Part shown: positions 52,414 through 62,369 of the stretch, one piece after another
Layout: each line of letters begins with the position of its first letter
Position numbering within the stretch: position 1 is the stretch's first letter
Source of the DNA: Brevibacillus brevis NBRC 100599
GTDB lineage: Bacteria > Bacillota > Bacilli > Brevibacillales > Brevibacillaceae
DNA length: 64,000 nt
NCBI RefSeq assembly: GCF_000010165.1
Contig: NC_012491.1
Coordinates: 2,425,501-2,489,500, forward strand
Direction of reading: 5' to 3'
Program-made: the position numbers and the translations under genes
The notes under the pieces: model-generated
Databases searched by the model: none
The model's input: the letters and a program-made list of their open reading frames with translations, nothing else
Told to the model about the DNA's origin: nothing

Positions 52414-53169
52414 ATGGGTGCCGATATTAAAAACGCGAGTCAACCATTTCTGACCAATGACCAAGTAAAAGAGCTAATCGCCAAGAGCCAAGCTGGCGAC
52501 ACTGAGGCACGCGAGCTTCTCGTCAACAGCAATATTCGGCTGGTCTGGTCCGTCGTCCAGCGCTTTATCAACCGTGGATACGAAGCGGATGATTTGTTTC
52601 AGATCGGTTGTATTGGCCTATTGAAGGCCGTAGACAAGTTTGATCTCTCCTATGATGTTCGATTCTCAACCTATGCTGTGCCGATGATTATCGGGGAAAT
52701 TCAACGCTTCTTACGCGATGACGGTACAGTAAAGGTAAGTCGATCACTCAAAGAAACAGCCAATAAGGTACGACGCACAAAGGATGAGCTGTACAAGCAA
52801 TTCGGTCGCGCACCCACGATTGCTGAGGTTGCGGACGCGGTGGGGATTACACCAGAAGAAGTCGTGTTTGCCCAAGAGGCAAATCGGGCACCTTCTTCCA
52901 TCCATGAAACGGTTTTTGAAAATGATGGGGACCCCATTACACTGATCGATCAGATTGCAGATGAAGGGGTCAACAAATGGTTTGAAAAGATTGCGCTCAA
53001 GGATGCGATCAGTCGATTGAGCGAGCGGGAACAACTCATTGTCTACCTGCGCTACTACAAAGATCAGACGCAGTCGGAAGTAGCGGAGAGACTGGGAATC
53101 TCGCAAGTGCAGGTATCGCGCCTCGAGAAGCGCATTTTGCAAACGATCAAAGACCAAATTGAGCACTAA
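52414..53169 (+). CDS. sigF: Forespore sigma factor SigF
   Basis: First forespore-specific sigma factor. 251 residues from ATG 52414; AGGGGT at 52401-52406 suits this start better than GTG 52408. Region 2 (LVWSVVQRFINRGYEADDLFQIGCIGLLKAVDKFD), region 3 and region 4.2 helix-turn-helix (SEVAERLGISQVQVSRLEKRIL). Confidence 0.97.
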   Translation: MGADIKNASQPFLTNDQVKELIAKSQAGDTEARELLVNSNIRLVWSVVQRFINRGYEADDLFQIGCIGLLKAVDKFDLSYDVRFSTYAVPMIIGEIQRFLRDDGTVKVSRSLKETANKVRRTKDELYKQFGRAPTIAEVADAVGITPEEVVFAQEANRAPSSIHETVFENDGDPITLIDQIADEGVNKWFEKIALKDAISRLSEREQLIVYLRYYKDQTQSEVAERLGISQVQVSRLEKRILQTIKDQIEH

Positions 53170-53176
53170 CAGATCC

Positions 53177-53214
53177 AAACACTCCAGTCACTATGTGGCT
53201 GGGGTGTTTTGTTT
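53177..53214 (+). terminator. terminator of the spoIIA operon
   Basis: AAACACTCCAG (53177-53187) and CTGGGGTGTTT (53199-53209), then T-rich. Confidence 0.85.
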
Positions 53215-53284
53215 TGTGTATAACGACTCGACGCTTCTCATTAAACAGATGCAGTCAGCAAATAAACGGTCATTTCCGTTTATC

Positions 53285-53314
53285 TGCATGGGTTTTGTGC
53301 CTCGGCACATACTA
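53285..53314 (+). promoter_or_regulatory. sigma-G promoter of the spoVA operon
   Basis: TGCATG (53285-53290), 17 bases, CATACTA (53308-53314). The -10 is a full match to the sigma-G consensus and the -35 differs by one base from TGMATA. The spoVA operon is a standard sigma-G target. Confidence 0.75.
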
Positions 53315-53351
53315 GCGAATAATCAGGTATGTGATGGAAGGGGAAGGTACC

Positions 53352-53966
53352 ATGAAAGACGCGTTGTTTCTGCGCCTGAGAAAGCGATTGGCGGTAAAGC
53401 CACAAGCCATGATTACGCTTGGGGACATTTGCCAGCTTTACTGGGATGGAGAGCGCGAGGAAGCGTTAAAGCGGATGCCCATTTACCAGACAAAGCCAAC
53501 AGATGGCAATTTGATCATCATCGATATCATGCAGGTGATTAAAAGGCTGCGTTCAGTCTATCCCGACGTGGAACTGGACGTCCAGGGTTCTCCCCAAATC
53601 ATTGTGGAGGTGCTTAGTCCACGAAAGAAAGCAAACCCGATTTTGGTGGGGATGGTGTGGCTTCTGCTGTTCATTGGCTCAGGATTGGCGATCATGAATT
53701 TCCATACCGATGTCAGTATGATGCAGGTTCACGAACGAATCTACTATTTGATTACAGGTGAAAAAAGTCATCAGCCCTTGTGGATGCAAATTCCATACTC
53801 TATCGGAATCGGCTTGGGGATGATTCTGTTTTTCAATCATATCTTCCAGAAAAAAATCAACGAAGAACCTAGTCCGCTAGAAGTTGAATTGTTTATGTAT
53901 CAGCAAAGCCTGGATCAATACTACATACAAAATGAAAACAAGGAAAACCAACGGACGAAGAAATGA
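53352..53966 (+). CDS. spoVAA: Stage V sporulation protein AA
   Basis: 204 residues from ATG 53352 (GGAAGG upstream). Soluble N-terminal domain and two membrane helices (about 97-116 and 146-165). Part of the SpoVA complex in the spore inner membrane that moves calcium-dipicolinate in during sporulation and out in germination. Its stop overlaps the spoVAB start (ATGA). Confidence 0.93.
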   Translation: MKDALFLRLRKRLAVKPQAMITLGDICQLYWDGEREEALKRMPIYQTKPTDGNLIIIDIMQVIKRLRSVYPDVELDVQGSPQIIVEVLSPRKKANPILVGMVWLLLFIGSGLAIMNFHTDVSMMQVHERIYYLITGEKSHQPLWMQIPYSIGIGLGMILFFNHIFQKKINEEPSPLEVELFMYQQSLDQYYIQNENKENQRTKK

Positions 53967-54382
53967 GCGTCATCAAGTGCTTGTTGCTTATTTTGATCGG
54001 GCTGGGTGGAGGACTTGCAGTAGGGAGCGGGCTGGTCGCGTTTATTACCGTTCTGGACATCATTCCTAGGTTGACACAATTAACGAATGCTCAACGATAT
54101 ATCCGCTCGCTGGAATGGGCTTTGGTGGCAGGAGCGCTTTTTTTTACGTTTATTGATTTTTTTCATTGGGGAGCTCATTTGCCGGTGATTGTTTCTTCGA
54201 TTTACGGGATATTTGCAGGGATATTTGTGGGGACACTCGCCGCAGGCCTAACGGAGGTACTGAATGTCTTCCCGATATTAGCGAAGCGAATCCACATGGA
54301 TGGCAGTCTTCTCTTTCTGTTGATGGCCGTCGTTTTGGGAAAAGTGACGGGTTCCTTACTACAATGGCTGCTCCATCTGTGA
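53963..54382 (+). CDS. spoVAB: Stage V sporulation protein AB
   Basis: 139 residues, four membrane helices, starting IKCLLLILIGLGGGLAVGSGLVAFI. Membrane partner in the SpoVA complex; position and length as in B. subtilis. Confidence 0.93.
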   Translation: MSVIKCLLLILIGLGGGLAVGSGLVAFITVLDIIPRLTQLTNAQRYIRSLEWALVAGALFFTFIDFFHWGAHLPVIVSSIYGIFAGIFVGTLAAGLTEVLNVFPILAKRIHMDGSLLFLLMAVVLGKVTGSLLQWLLHL

Positions 54383-54463
54383 AATGGTAAATACCACTAT
54401 TCATAGGCATCTTTAGAAAAAGGAAGGATATAGGAAGAAAGCATACACAGGGAGTGAAAGGGC

Positions 54464-54949
54464 ATGGCAACCAAAACAAAATCCAAAAATTCCGGATCGA
54501 TGCAGATGACCAAACAACTGTATCAACAGCAGGCTTCGAAGTTCCAGCCCAAACGAAACGTTCTGCTGAACTCGTTTCGTGCTTTCTGGGTAGGAGGGAC
54601 CATATGTTTGTTGGGTCAGGCCATTCAAAATATGTATATTACCTTCTTCGGATTTACGGAGAAAACGGCAAGCAATCCGACCGTTGCGACGCTTATCTTT
54701 CTATCTGTTTTGCTGACAGGATTAGGCGTGTATGACAATATCGGGCAGTATGCTGGGGCAGGATCAGCCGTGCCTGTTACAGGCTTTGCCAACTCGATCG
54801 CTTCTGCTGCCATCGAACATCGGAGCGAGGGGTTGGTGCTCGGCGTTGGCGGAAATATGTTTAAGCTCGCTGGTTCGGTCATTGTATTTGGGGTTGTTGC
54901 TGCTTTCATTGCGGGAATTATAAAGAGCCTGTTCAACATGCTTTTCTAA
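54464..54949 (+). CDS. spoVAC: Stage V sporulation protein AC
   Basis: 161 residues; basic N-terminus, then several membrane helices with GVYDNIGQYAGAGSAVPVTGFANSIASAAIEHRSEG. SpoVAC is thought to be the mechanosensitive dipicolinate channel. It is a distant relative of SpoVAEb two genes on, which has the parallel segment [25 protein letters not shown]. Confidence 0.95.
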   Translation: MATKTKSKNSGSMQMTKQLYQQQASKFQPKRNVLLNSFRAFWVGGTICLLGQAIQNMYITFFGFTEKTASNPTVATLIFLSVLLTGLGVYDNIGQYAGAGSAVPVTGFANSIASAAIEHRSEGLVLGVGGNMFKLAGSVIVFGVVAAFIAGIIKSLFNMLF

Positions 54950-54962
54950 GGGAGGGCTGCGG

Positions 54963-55988
54963 GTGTCAAACAATCAACCAGTGAAACGAGTCAATCGGCA
55001 AACCTGGCACTTTGATCAAAATGTTCGTCTGCAAAGCTCGGCAGTTGCTGTGGGACCAAAAGAAGGCGAAGGACCACTGGCGCACTTGTTTGATAAAATT
55101 CACGACGATATGTATGCAGGCCAACAGACATGGGAAGACGCCGAACGCCAGATGATGGAGGATGCAGTCAATACCCTGTTGCAAAAGGCGAGCATCACAG
55201 GCAAGGATGTGGATCTCATTCTCGCTGGCGACCTGTTGAATCAGAACATCACGACCAACTTTACAGCAGAAAAGTTGGCGATGCCTCTACTCGGCATGTA
55301 CGGAGCGTGCTCAACCTCGATGCTCACACTGGCAAATGCGGCGGCTCTGGTAAACGCAGGCTATGCAAATAAGGCGATCGCTGCTTGCAGTAGCCACAAT
55401 GCCACAGCGGAGAGGCAGTATCGTTATCCCACGGAATACGGAGGACAGAAGCCCCCAAGTGCCCAGTGGACGGTGACAGGAGCAGGTGCAGGATTGGTTG
55501 GAATCGGGGGAAATGGTCCACGCATTACATATGCGACGATGGGAAAAGTAGTGGACATGGGGATTAAAGATCCGTTCGACATGGGGACGGCCATGGCTCC
55601 AGCTGCTGCATCAACGATACAGACACATTTTGAAGATACGGGGCGCTCCCCACAATCCTATGACTTGATTGTGACTGGCGACTTGGCTGCTGTCGGGTAC
55701 CCGATTCTAAAGGAGCTCATGTTAACCGAAGGCTATGATATGGATCAAGTCTACAATGATTGTGGGTTGATGATTTACTCCCCAGATCAGGATGTATTTT
55801 CAGGTGGGAGCGGTTGCGCAAGCAGTGCCGTGGTCACGTATAGCTACATTATTGATCAGCTAAACCGTGGTTTACTGAAAAATGTATTGGTTTGCGCCAC
55901 GGGAGCACTTTTAAGCCCGGTAAGCACTCAGCAGGGAAATTCGATACCGTGCATCGCACATGCGGTTGCGCTTGAAGGAGGCAGCTAA
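54963..55988 (+). CDS. spoVAD: Stage V sporulation protein AD
   Basis: 341 residues from GTG 54963 (GGAGGG upstream). Thiolase/ketoacyl-synthase-like fold with the Cys in [16 protein letters not shown]; binds dipicolinic acid on the outer face of the spore inner membrane. Overlaps the next start by one base. Confidence 0.96.
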   Translation: MSNNQPVKRVNRQTWHFDQNVRLQSSAVAVGPKEGEGPLAHLFDKIHDDMYAGQQTWEDAERQMMEDAVNTLLQKASITGKDVDLILAGDLLNQNITTNFTAEKLAMPLLGMYGACSTSMLTLANAAALVNAGYANKAIAACSSHNATAERQYRYPTEYGGQKPPSAQWTVTGAGAGLVGIGGNGPRITYATMGKVVDMGIKDPFDMGTAMAPAAASTIQTHFEDTGRSPQSYDLIVTGDLAAVGYPILKELMLTEGYDMDQVYNDCGLMIYSPDQDVFSGGSGCASSAVVTYSYIIDQLNRGLLKNVLVCATGALLSPVSTQQGNSIPCIAHAVALEGGS

Positions 55989-56338
55989 TGGAATACCTGA
56001 TTGCTTTTGTCGTAGGGGGATTGGTTTGTGTAGTGGGTCAACTCCTTCTTGATGTTGGCAAGCTAACGCCTGCTCATGTCATGAGTACGCTGGTCGTGGC
56101 AGGAGTCTTTCTCGATTTTATCGGCGTGTATGACAAATTTATTGATTTCGCAGGCGCAGGTGCGACTGTACCGATCACGAGCTTTGGTCACTCTTTGTAT
56201 CATGGAGCCATCAGCGAGGCCGAACAACATGGATTGATCGGTGTAGCAACAGGGATTTTTGAGGTTACGAGTGCGGGTATATCGGCTGCGATCGCATTCG
56301 GATTTTTTGCTTCTCTCATTTTTAAACCCAAAGGGTAA
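55988..56338 (+). CDS. spoVAEb: Stage V sporulation protein AEb
   Basis: 116 residues with three or four membrane helices; related to SpoVAC (see that entry). Small membrane part of the channel. Confidence 0.93.
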   Translation: MEYLIAFVVGGLVCVVGQLLLDVGKLTPAHVMSTLVVAGVFLDFIGVYDKFIDFAGAGATVPITSFGHSLYHGAISEAEQHGLIGVATGIFEVTSAGISAAIAFGFFASLIFKPKG

Positions 56339-56367
56339 GTCTAGGCAGTAAAAGGCGGTGACCCAGC

Positions 56368-56952
56368 ATGGACCCAGTACGCCGGAAAGTCATATTGGTG
56401 ACAGACGGTGATCATATTGCCCAAAAGGTTATCGAGAATGTCGCCAAACAATTTGGTGGTCGATGTATCTCACTGTCTGCCGGGAATCCGACTCCACTGC
56501 GAGGGAATCAGATGGTCGAACTGATTAAGATGACACCTTATGATCCTGTTATCGTCATGTTCGATGACAACGGAGATTACGGCAAGGGGAGAGGGGAACA
56601 AGCACTCGAATACGTAGTGAAGCATCCTGATATTGAAGTAATTGGTGCGATTGCAGTAGCCTCGAATACACAATGGGTCAAAGGTGCGACGGTCGCTTAT
56701 TCCGTCAATAACCAAGGACAAATTGTAGACGAAGCGGTGGACAAGGACGGGTACGCAGACGAGCAACTTCAGCATCATATTTATGGAGATACCGTAGACA
56801 TCTTGAATTCGCTGCATGTACCCAATGTCATCGGGATTGGAGATATCGGCAAAATGGAGGGGAGGGACAGCTTGCAAAACGGTTGCCCCATCACGAAGAG
56901 AGCGGTGCAATGGATAATGGAAAGGAGCGGCGCTCATGGCACAGGTCACTGA
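56368..56952 (+). CDS. spoVAEa: Stage V sporulation protein AEa
   Basis: 194 residues, soluble, with a Rossmann-like start (KVILVTDGDHIAQKVIENVA) and MFDDNGDYGKGRGEQAL. Separate role from AEb; in B. subtilis dispensable for dipicolinate uptake. The 3' end overlaps spoVAF by 17 bases. Confidence 0.93.
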   Translation: MDPVRRKVILVTDGDHIAQKVIENVAKQFGGRCISLSAGNPTPLRGNQMVELIKMTPYDPVIVMFDDNGDYGKGRGEQALEYVVKHPDIEVIGAIAVASNTQWVKGATVAYSVNNQGQIVDEAVDKDGYADEQLQHHIYGDTVDILNSLHVPNVIGIGDIGKMEGRDSLQNGCPITKRAVQWIMERSGAHGTGH

Positions 56953-58405
56953 AAAACGTCATCCCATCTCGCCTTATCTGGAAGAGAATCAGAAGTATTT
57001 GAACGACAGACTTGGTGTCGGAAAGAGTTTTGATATTGGTGTCCATGATTTTTATGTGGGTCATACACGCATGTTGTTGTATTACATAAACGGCTTCGCG
57101 GAAAGCCTACTGATTTCGCAGATCATGCGTGAGCTGAATGATGTACGTGAGCGGGATATGGCTGACAACGCTTTCGACCATTTGTTTCACAAATTCATCC
57201 CTTTCTACCAACTGAGTAAGGTAGATACGACTGACGAGTTTATGGATAAATTGCTCGTTGGTCAAGTAGGTCTGATCATTGACCGATCTTCCCACGCCAT
57301 TATCCTCGATGCCAAAATCCTGCCAAATCGCACACCGCAGGAGCCAGATACGGAGAGGATCGTACGCGGAGCGCATGACGGTTTTACAGAAGTACTCGTA
57401 ACCAATACGTCTCTTACCCGCCGAAGAATACGTGACGAACGGCTCCGATTCGAAATCATGCAGATTGGGGAGCGTACCAAAACAGATGTTGCGGTTGCCT
57501 ACTTGCACGATGTAGCGAATGAAGAGCTCGTCCATACGTTGAAGGAGCGTCTACAAAACATCCAGATTGACGGGATCCCGATGGCAGAAAAAACCGTCGA
57601 AGAATTTATCATAGGAAAAACGTTGAACCCTTTTCCATTAGTCCGATATACAGAACGTCCCGATGTGGCTGCTGTACATCTATTGGAAGGTCACGTACTG
57701 ATTTATGTGGATACTTCGCCAAGTGTCATGATCACACCCGCCACCTATTTTCATCATGTCCAGCATGCGGAGGAATATCGGCAAACACCGGTAATCGGTG
57801 CTTATCTGCGCTGGGTTCGTTTTCTGGGAATCTTTGCATCGGTTTTTATATTACCGATCTGGTTGCTTTTGGTCATGCACCCTTCCATGATACCGGAGCC
57901 GCTTCATTTCTTAGGGATCAAAAAGATGGGCAGCATTCCTATTTTGGCACAATTCGTGATCGCTGAGCTTGGTCTGGACTTGATGCGGATGGCCGCCATT
58001 CATACGCCTGCGCCACTCTCGATTGCCGTAGGTTTATTGGCCGCGATTCTGGTCGGGGACGTGGCGATCAAGGTAGGACTCCTAGCACCCGAGGTTATTT
58101 TGTATTTGGCAGTGGCGGCAATCGGGATGTACTCGACTCCCAGCTATGAGCTGAGCTTGGCAAATCGACTTATTCGCTTGTTTTTGATACTTATGGTAGG
58201 CTTTTTCTCTACGCCTGGACTGATGATCGGGATTACGCTCATCCTGATTTTCTTGGCTTCCACTCGTTCGCTCAATACGCCTTACTTATGGCCATTCATT
58301 CCATTCAACTACAAAGGGATGAAAGATATTGTGGTACGGCTGGCTGTGCCGAGCAAAAACAACAGGCCGAGTATCGTTCGCTCGCAAAATTCCTCTCGGC
58401 AATAA
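56936..58405 (+). CDS. spoVAF: Stage V sporulation protein AF (GerA-family)
   Basis: 489 residues; GerAA-type protein with a soluble N-terminal domain (1-290, containing LLVGQVGLIIDRSSHAII) and a membrane domain of about five helices (290-460). In B. subtilis it acts with FigP as an ion channel that boosts germination signals. Last gene of the operon. Confidence 0.94.
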   Translation: MAQVTEKRHPISPYLEENQKYLNDRLGVGKSFDIGVHDFYVGHTRMLLYYINGFAESLLISQIMRELNDVRERDMADNAFDHLFHKFIPFYQLSKVDTTDEFMDKLLVGQVGLIIDRSSHAIILDAKILPNRTPQEPDTERIVRGAHDGFTEVLVTNTSLTRRRIRDERLRFEIMQIGERTKTDVAVAYLHDVANEELVHTLKERLQNIQIDGIPMAEKTVEEFIIGKTLNPFPLVRYTERPDVAAVHLLEGHVLIYVDTSPSVMITPATYFHHVQHAEEYRQTPVIGAYLRWVRFLGIFASVFILPIWLLLVMHPSMIPEPLHFLGIKKMGSIPILAQFVIAELGLDLMRMAAIHTPAPLSIAVGLLAAILVGDVAIKVGLLAPEVILYLAVAAIGMYSTPSYELSLANRLIRLFLILMVGFFSTPGLMIGITLILIFLASTRSLNTPYLWPFIPFNYKGMKDIVVRLAVPSKNNRPSIVRSQNSSRQ

Positions 58406-58494
58406 TATTCTGAAAACGGATGGGATCACCCATTGTCAAACGCACAACCTTGTAGTAAATTGTAGGGAAGCCTTACGAACAATAGTTTCTGTAT

Positions 58495-58530
58495 GGCAAC
58501 TGACGCTCCTTGTTGGTTGCCTTTCTTTAT
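58495..58530 (+). terminator. possible terminator of the spoVA operon
   Basis: GGCAAC (58495-58500) and GTTGCC (58516-58521) with a 15-base loop, then CTTTCTTT. The T run is imperfect. The rest of the 179-base gap before lysA shows no gene and no lysine riboswitch. Confidence 0.45.
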
Positions 58531-58584
58531 AAAAAGTTGTCTATATACATCATCGGTGCGAACGAATTGGGGAGGAAACGGAAC

Positions 58585-59907
58585 ATGTACTTACACGGGA
58601 CAAGTCGAGTGAATGAACAAGGAAACTTGGAAATCGGAGGCTGTGATTCGACACAGCTAGCTGCTACTTACGGAACACCTTTATATGTGTATGACGAACA
58701 ACAAATTCGCACCAAATGCCGGGAATTTGTCAATGCGTTTCACAATACGGGTTTTTCGTTCCAGGTTGCTTACGCGAGCAAAGCATTTTGCACGATGGCG
58801 ATGTGCAAGCTGGTTGAAGAGGAAGGTTTGTCACTCGATGTAGTATCTGGCGGCGAATTGTATACGGCCCTGCAAGCTGGATTCCCCGTAGAGCGTATCC
58901 ATTTTCACGGCAACAACAAATCTTATGATGAGTTAATCATGGCGCTTGATGCCAAAATTGGCTGTTTCGTTGTGGACAACTTTTATGAGCTGCACATGCT
59001 GGCACAATTGGCCGAAGAGCGAAACGAAAAAGTCGCCATTCTCTTGCGTGTCACGCCTGGTGTAGAAGCTCATACCCATGAATACATTTCTACAGGGCAA
59101 ATTGACTCCAAGTTTGGCTTTGATGTGCAAAACGGTCAGGCTCTTGAGGCGATTCAATTCTCTCACGAAAGCAATCATCTCCATTTATTAGGAGTTCATA
59201 GCCATATTGGTTCACAAATATTTGAAACAGAAGGCTTCCTCGTCGCTGTCAAACGGTTGACAGAGCTGTTGGGCGAAGCAAAAGAAAAGCTGGGATTCCT
59301 CCCAGAAGTACTGAATGTAGGAGGCGGCTTCGGTATTCGGTATGTAGAAGGCGATACACCGCAGCCAGCGGAAACGTATATCAAAGCCATTACAGATATC
59401 GTTCGCCAAGAACTCACGGCGCTTGCGATTCCTCTACCTGAGATTTGGATCGAACCAGGTCGCAGTATTATAGGCGATGCAGGGACAACCTTGTACCGAA
59501 TTGGGTCACATAAGAACATTCCCAATGTCCGGAAATATATTGCGGTCGATGGTGGGATGACAGACAATCTGCGACCAGCTTTGTACGATGCAGAATACGA
59601 AGCAGCGATTGCGAACAAAATGAATGCACCTGCCACTGAAGTTGTATCCATTGCGGGCAAGTGCTGTGAATCAGGTGATATGCTCATCTGGGATGTGAAG
59701 CTGCCAGAAGCGCAAGCAGGCGATATTCTCGCCGTCCCAAGTACAGGTGCATACGGTTATTCGATGGCGAACAACTACAACCGGATCGCTCGTCCGGCAG
59801 TTATATTTGTAAAGGACGGAGAAGCAGAAGTAGTCGTAAGACGCGAAACGTACGCAGAAGTAGTCGGTAATGATGTTTTGCCAAAACGCGCACAGCTTCT
59901 GCGTTAA
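58585..59907 (+). CDS. lysA: Diaminopimelate decarboxylase
   Basis: Last step of lysine synthesis, PLP-dependent. 440 residues from ATG 58585 (GGGAGGAA upstream; a frame extension to 58510 is not supported). PLP Lys in AYASKAFCT, the Gly-rich NVGGGFGI, EPGRSI, and the Cys-Glu pair KCCESGD. Follows spoVA as in B. subtilis, perhaps since dipicolinate and lysine share precursors. Confidence 0.96.
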   Translation: MYLHGTSRVNEQGNLEIGGCDSTQLAATYGTPLYVYDEQQIRTKCREFVNAFHNTGFSFQVAYASKAFCTMAMCKLVEEEGLSLDVVSGGELYTALQAGFPVERIHFHGNNKSYDELIMALDAKIGCFVVDNFYELHMLAQLAEERNEKVAILLRVTPGVEAHTHEYISTGQIDSKFGFDVQNGQALEAIQFSHESNHLHLLGVHSHIGSQIFETEGFLVAVKRLTELLGEAKEKLGFLPEVLNVGGGFGIRYVEGDTPQPAETYIKAITDIVRQELTALAIPLPEIWIEPGRSIIGDAGTTLYRIGSHKNIPNVRKYIAVDGGMTDNLRPALYDAEYEAAIANKMNAPATEVVSIAGKCCESGDMLIWDVKLPEAQAGDILAVPSTGAYGYSMANNYNRIARPAVIFVKDGEAEVVVRRETYAEVVGNDVLPKRAQLLR

Positions 59908-59927
59908 ATTTCATAAAAAATGCACAG

Positions 59928-59956
59928 ACCTTCCTGATTGTTTGGGAAGGTTTTGT
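59928..59956 (+). terminator. terminator of lysA
   Basis: ACCTTCCT (59928-59935) and GGGAAGGT (59944-59951), then TTTTG. Confidence 0.75.
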
Positions 59957-60031
59957 ATTTCCTTCATCTCTCATTCATGATTGCTTAATGTTTTCTCGGC
60001 ATAATGGAAGGGTGAGGGGGAGCGATTCATC

Positions 60032-62302
60032 ATGTTGTCGACTCTTATGAAGCGGTTTCGACGAATACCCTATATTTCATTGGACAAACGCCAATGGATG
60101 AAGGCGATGATTCGGCAAGAAGTGGAGAGAGAGAAGAAGGTCGTCATGTTTTATATAGATATCGTCAAGCTGACAGAGGTAGAGAATCGCTACGGAGATA
60201 CGAGTGCCAAGAGAGTTCTTCATATATTCGAAAGCATTTTGCCAGCTGTAGCTCGCCAAGCATTTGAAATCAAAGGGAGAATCATCGCAATTCAAAAGCT
60301 GTGGGGAGACGATTTTGCCATCTACACTTCCTTTTCGAAAATGATGAGTGAGGAAGACTGTCAAATGCTATCGATTCATTTTCAGGAGCTGGCTGAACGG
60401 CAGTTAAATCGACAAGTGAGCTTCGTCAATCGCGAGGAGCTTCGTGTCCATATCGGCTACTCGGAAATCATCGGAGAAGATATCGTGAAAGAGATGTATA
60501 CCTCTGTCAAACATGCCGTACATATGGCCAAGTATGGGATTACCTCCGAAAAATATGCGCACATTAGACAATTTCACAAGCTGCTTGCAGAAGAAAACGT
60601 TCAGATGCACTTCATGCCGATCATTCATTTGCCAAACGGCGAAGCTTTGGGATGGGAAGCACTGGCGCGAGGACCAGTCAACAGTCTCTTTGCAACTCCG
60701 GCTGCCTTGTTCAATTATGCACAAGAGACAGATACTTTGTTTCGCTTGGAGCATATATGTCGCAAACGGGCATTGGAGCATATCCGCTACCTGAAGCCTC
60801 ATGAAAAACTGTTCATCAATTTGGACCCACGTGCGATTGACGATCCGTTTTTGTTGCGTGGCAAAGTGCAGTTGCTTTTGGCAGAGTATGAGCTGACACC
60901 ACAAAACATTGTGTTTGAAATTACAGAGCGCCACGCGATTACGAATTACGCTGCCTTTCGAAAAATCATCGAGGAATACCGCAAGCAGGGCTATATGATT
61001 GCCGTAGATGATGCAGGAGCAGGGTACTCCAGCTTGGAATCGATTACAGAAATCTACCCAGACTTTATCAAGCTCGACATGTCCTTGATCCGCAATGTCG
61101 ATGTCGATCCGATTAAGCAGGCGTTGTTGGAAACGTTTGTATCCTTTGCTGACAAGGTGAACTGCAAAATCATAGCAGAAGGGATCGAGACAGAACGTGA
61201 ACTGGAAACGCTCATGGACGTCGGTGTCATCTACGGACAGGGTTACTATTTAGGCAAGCCGGATAAAGGGATGGCGCAGCTATGTGGAAAGGCAATGAAC
61301 TTTCTGCGGTTTACGATGGAAAAGCGGGTTGAGCAGGAAGCATCAATACTGCCCACTCCGGCTATGACGGAAATCTTGACGAAGACAATCAGTGTTGAAA
61401 AGCATGTGAAAGTAAGACGTATCCATGAGATTTTCGAACAAAATCAGCGAATTGAAAGTGTGGTTGTGCTGGAGAACGACATACCAGTCGGGCTTGTGAT
61501 GCGGTTTTCTCTGTATAAAATTCTCGGTGGTCAATACGGAATTGCACTGTATTATGAAAGGCCCGTTTCTCAAATCATGAATACCAATCCGCTAAAGGCT
61601 AGCAAAGACGACAAGTTGGATGAGGTAGCGAAGCGGGCAATGGCCAGAGATGCGTATCATTTGTATGATGTGGTCATTATTATTGATGAAAATGGTGAGT
61701 ACATCGGTATCGTAACCGTGCAAAAGCTGTTGGACAAAATGGCTTCCATCAAACTCGAGATGGCGAGCTCAGCCAATCCGCTAACAGGATTGCCGGGGAA
61801 CGTACAGATTGAAAGAGAATTGAACCAACGGCTAAAACGGAATGATCATCAGGTGGTCATCTACTGTGATCTCGACCGTTTCAAATGGTTTAATGACCGC
61901 TACGGGTTTGAAGTGGGAGATCAGATCATTGTTCGAACCGCGAACTTGTTGCGGGAAGCCTCGAAATGGTACGGAAGTGGGTCTGACTTCATCGGTCATA
62001 TTGGCGGAGATGATTTTATCTTGATTACGACAGCGCAATGTGCCAATGATGTTGCTTTGTTTATCATGGATGCTTTTACGCCATACTTTTCGGACATTTA
62101 TGAAAAGCGCAGAATGGGGGACGGTCAGGAGCTCTCGATGTCGATGGCAGGTGTCGTCCTTTACGTGGGGAAGTACATCAATGCAGAACAAATTGCAGAG
62201 AAGGCAGCGTACGTGAAAATGGTCGCAAAAGCGAAGGCGGGGACCGTTTTTATTACCGATTGTGAGTTGCCTGGCGAAGAGCAGATCCGCATCGAGGGAT
62301 AA
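60032..62302 (+). CDS. c-di-GMP protein with GGDEF-EAL-CBS-GGDEF order
   Basis: 756 residues, no membrane helix. 30-175: GGDEF-like domain with WGDDF (91-95) in place of GGDEF, so probably inactive. 180-425: EAL domain with EALARG (209), NLDP, EITER, DDAGAGYSSL, KLDMS and AEGIE, all residues for phosphodiesterase activity present. 450-575: CBS pair (VVVLENDIPVGLVMR; VIIIDENGEYIGIVT), which may bind adenine nucleotides. 580-745: GGDEF domain opened by NPLTGLPGN with GGDDF (658-662), possibly active. It may make and break c-di-GMP under nucleotide control. Stands alone between lysA and ppiB. Confidence 0.9.
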   Translation: MLSTLMKRFRRIPYISLDKRQWMKAMIRQEVEREKKVVMFYIDIVKLTEVENRYGDTSAKRVLHIFESILPAVARQAFEIKGRIIAIQKLWGDDFAIYTSFSKMMSEEDCQMLSIHFQELAERQLNRQVSFVNREELRVHIGYSEIIGEDIVKEMYTSVKHAVHMAKYGITSEKYAHIRQFHKLLAEENVQMHFMPIIHLPNGEALGWEALARGPVNSLFATPAALFNYAQETDTLFRLEHICRKRALEHIRYLKPHEKLFINLDPRAIDDPFLLRGKVQLLLAEYELTPQNIVFEITERHAITNYAAFRKIIEEYRKQGYMIAVDDAGAGYSSLESITEIYPDFIKLDMSLIRNVDVDPIKQALLETFVSFADKVNCKIIAEGIETERELETLMDVGVIYGQGYYLGKPDKGMAQLCGKAMNFLRFTMEKRVEQEASILPTPAMTEILTKTISVEKHVKVRRIHEIFEQNQRIESVVVLENDIPVGLVMRFSLYKILGGQYGIALYYERPVSQIMNTNPLKASKDDKLDEVAKRAMARDAYHLYDVVIIIDENGEYIGIVTVQKLLDKMASIKLEMASSANPLTGLPGNVQIERELNQRLKRNDHQVVIYCDLDRFKWFNDRYGFEVGDQIIVRTANLLREASKWYGSGSDFIGHIGGDDFILITTAQCANDVALFIMDAFTPYFSDIYEKRRMGDGQELSMSMAGVVLYVGKYINAEQIAEKAAYVKMVAKAKAGTVFITDCELPGEEQIRIEG

Positions 62303-62369
62303 ATTGGACGCCAATCGATCTCCATGGTAGAATGGGTACGTTAACTTTACAAGGTATGGAGGTCAACAT

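Noticed and set aside
58406..58584. Lysine riboswitch before lysA
   Set aside because: The gap is about 180 bases but none of the conserved L-box core segments could be found.
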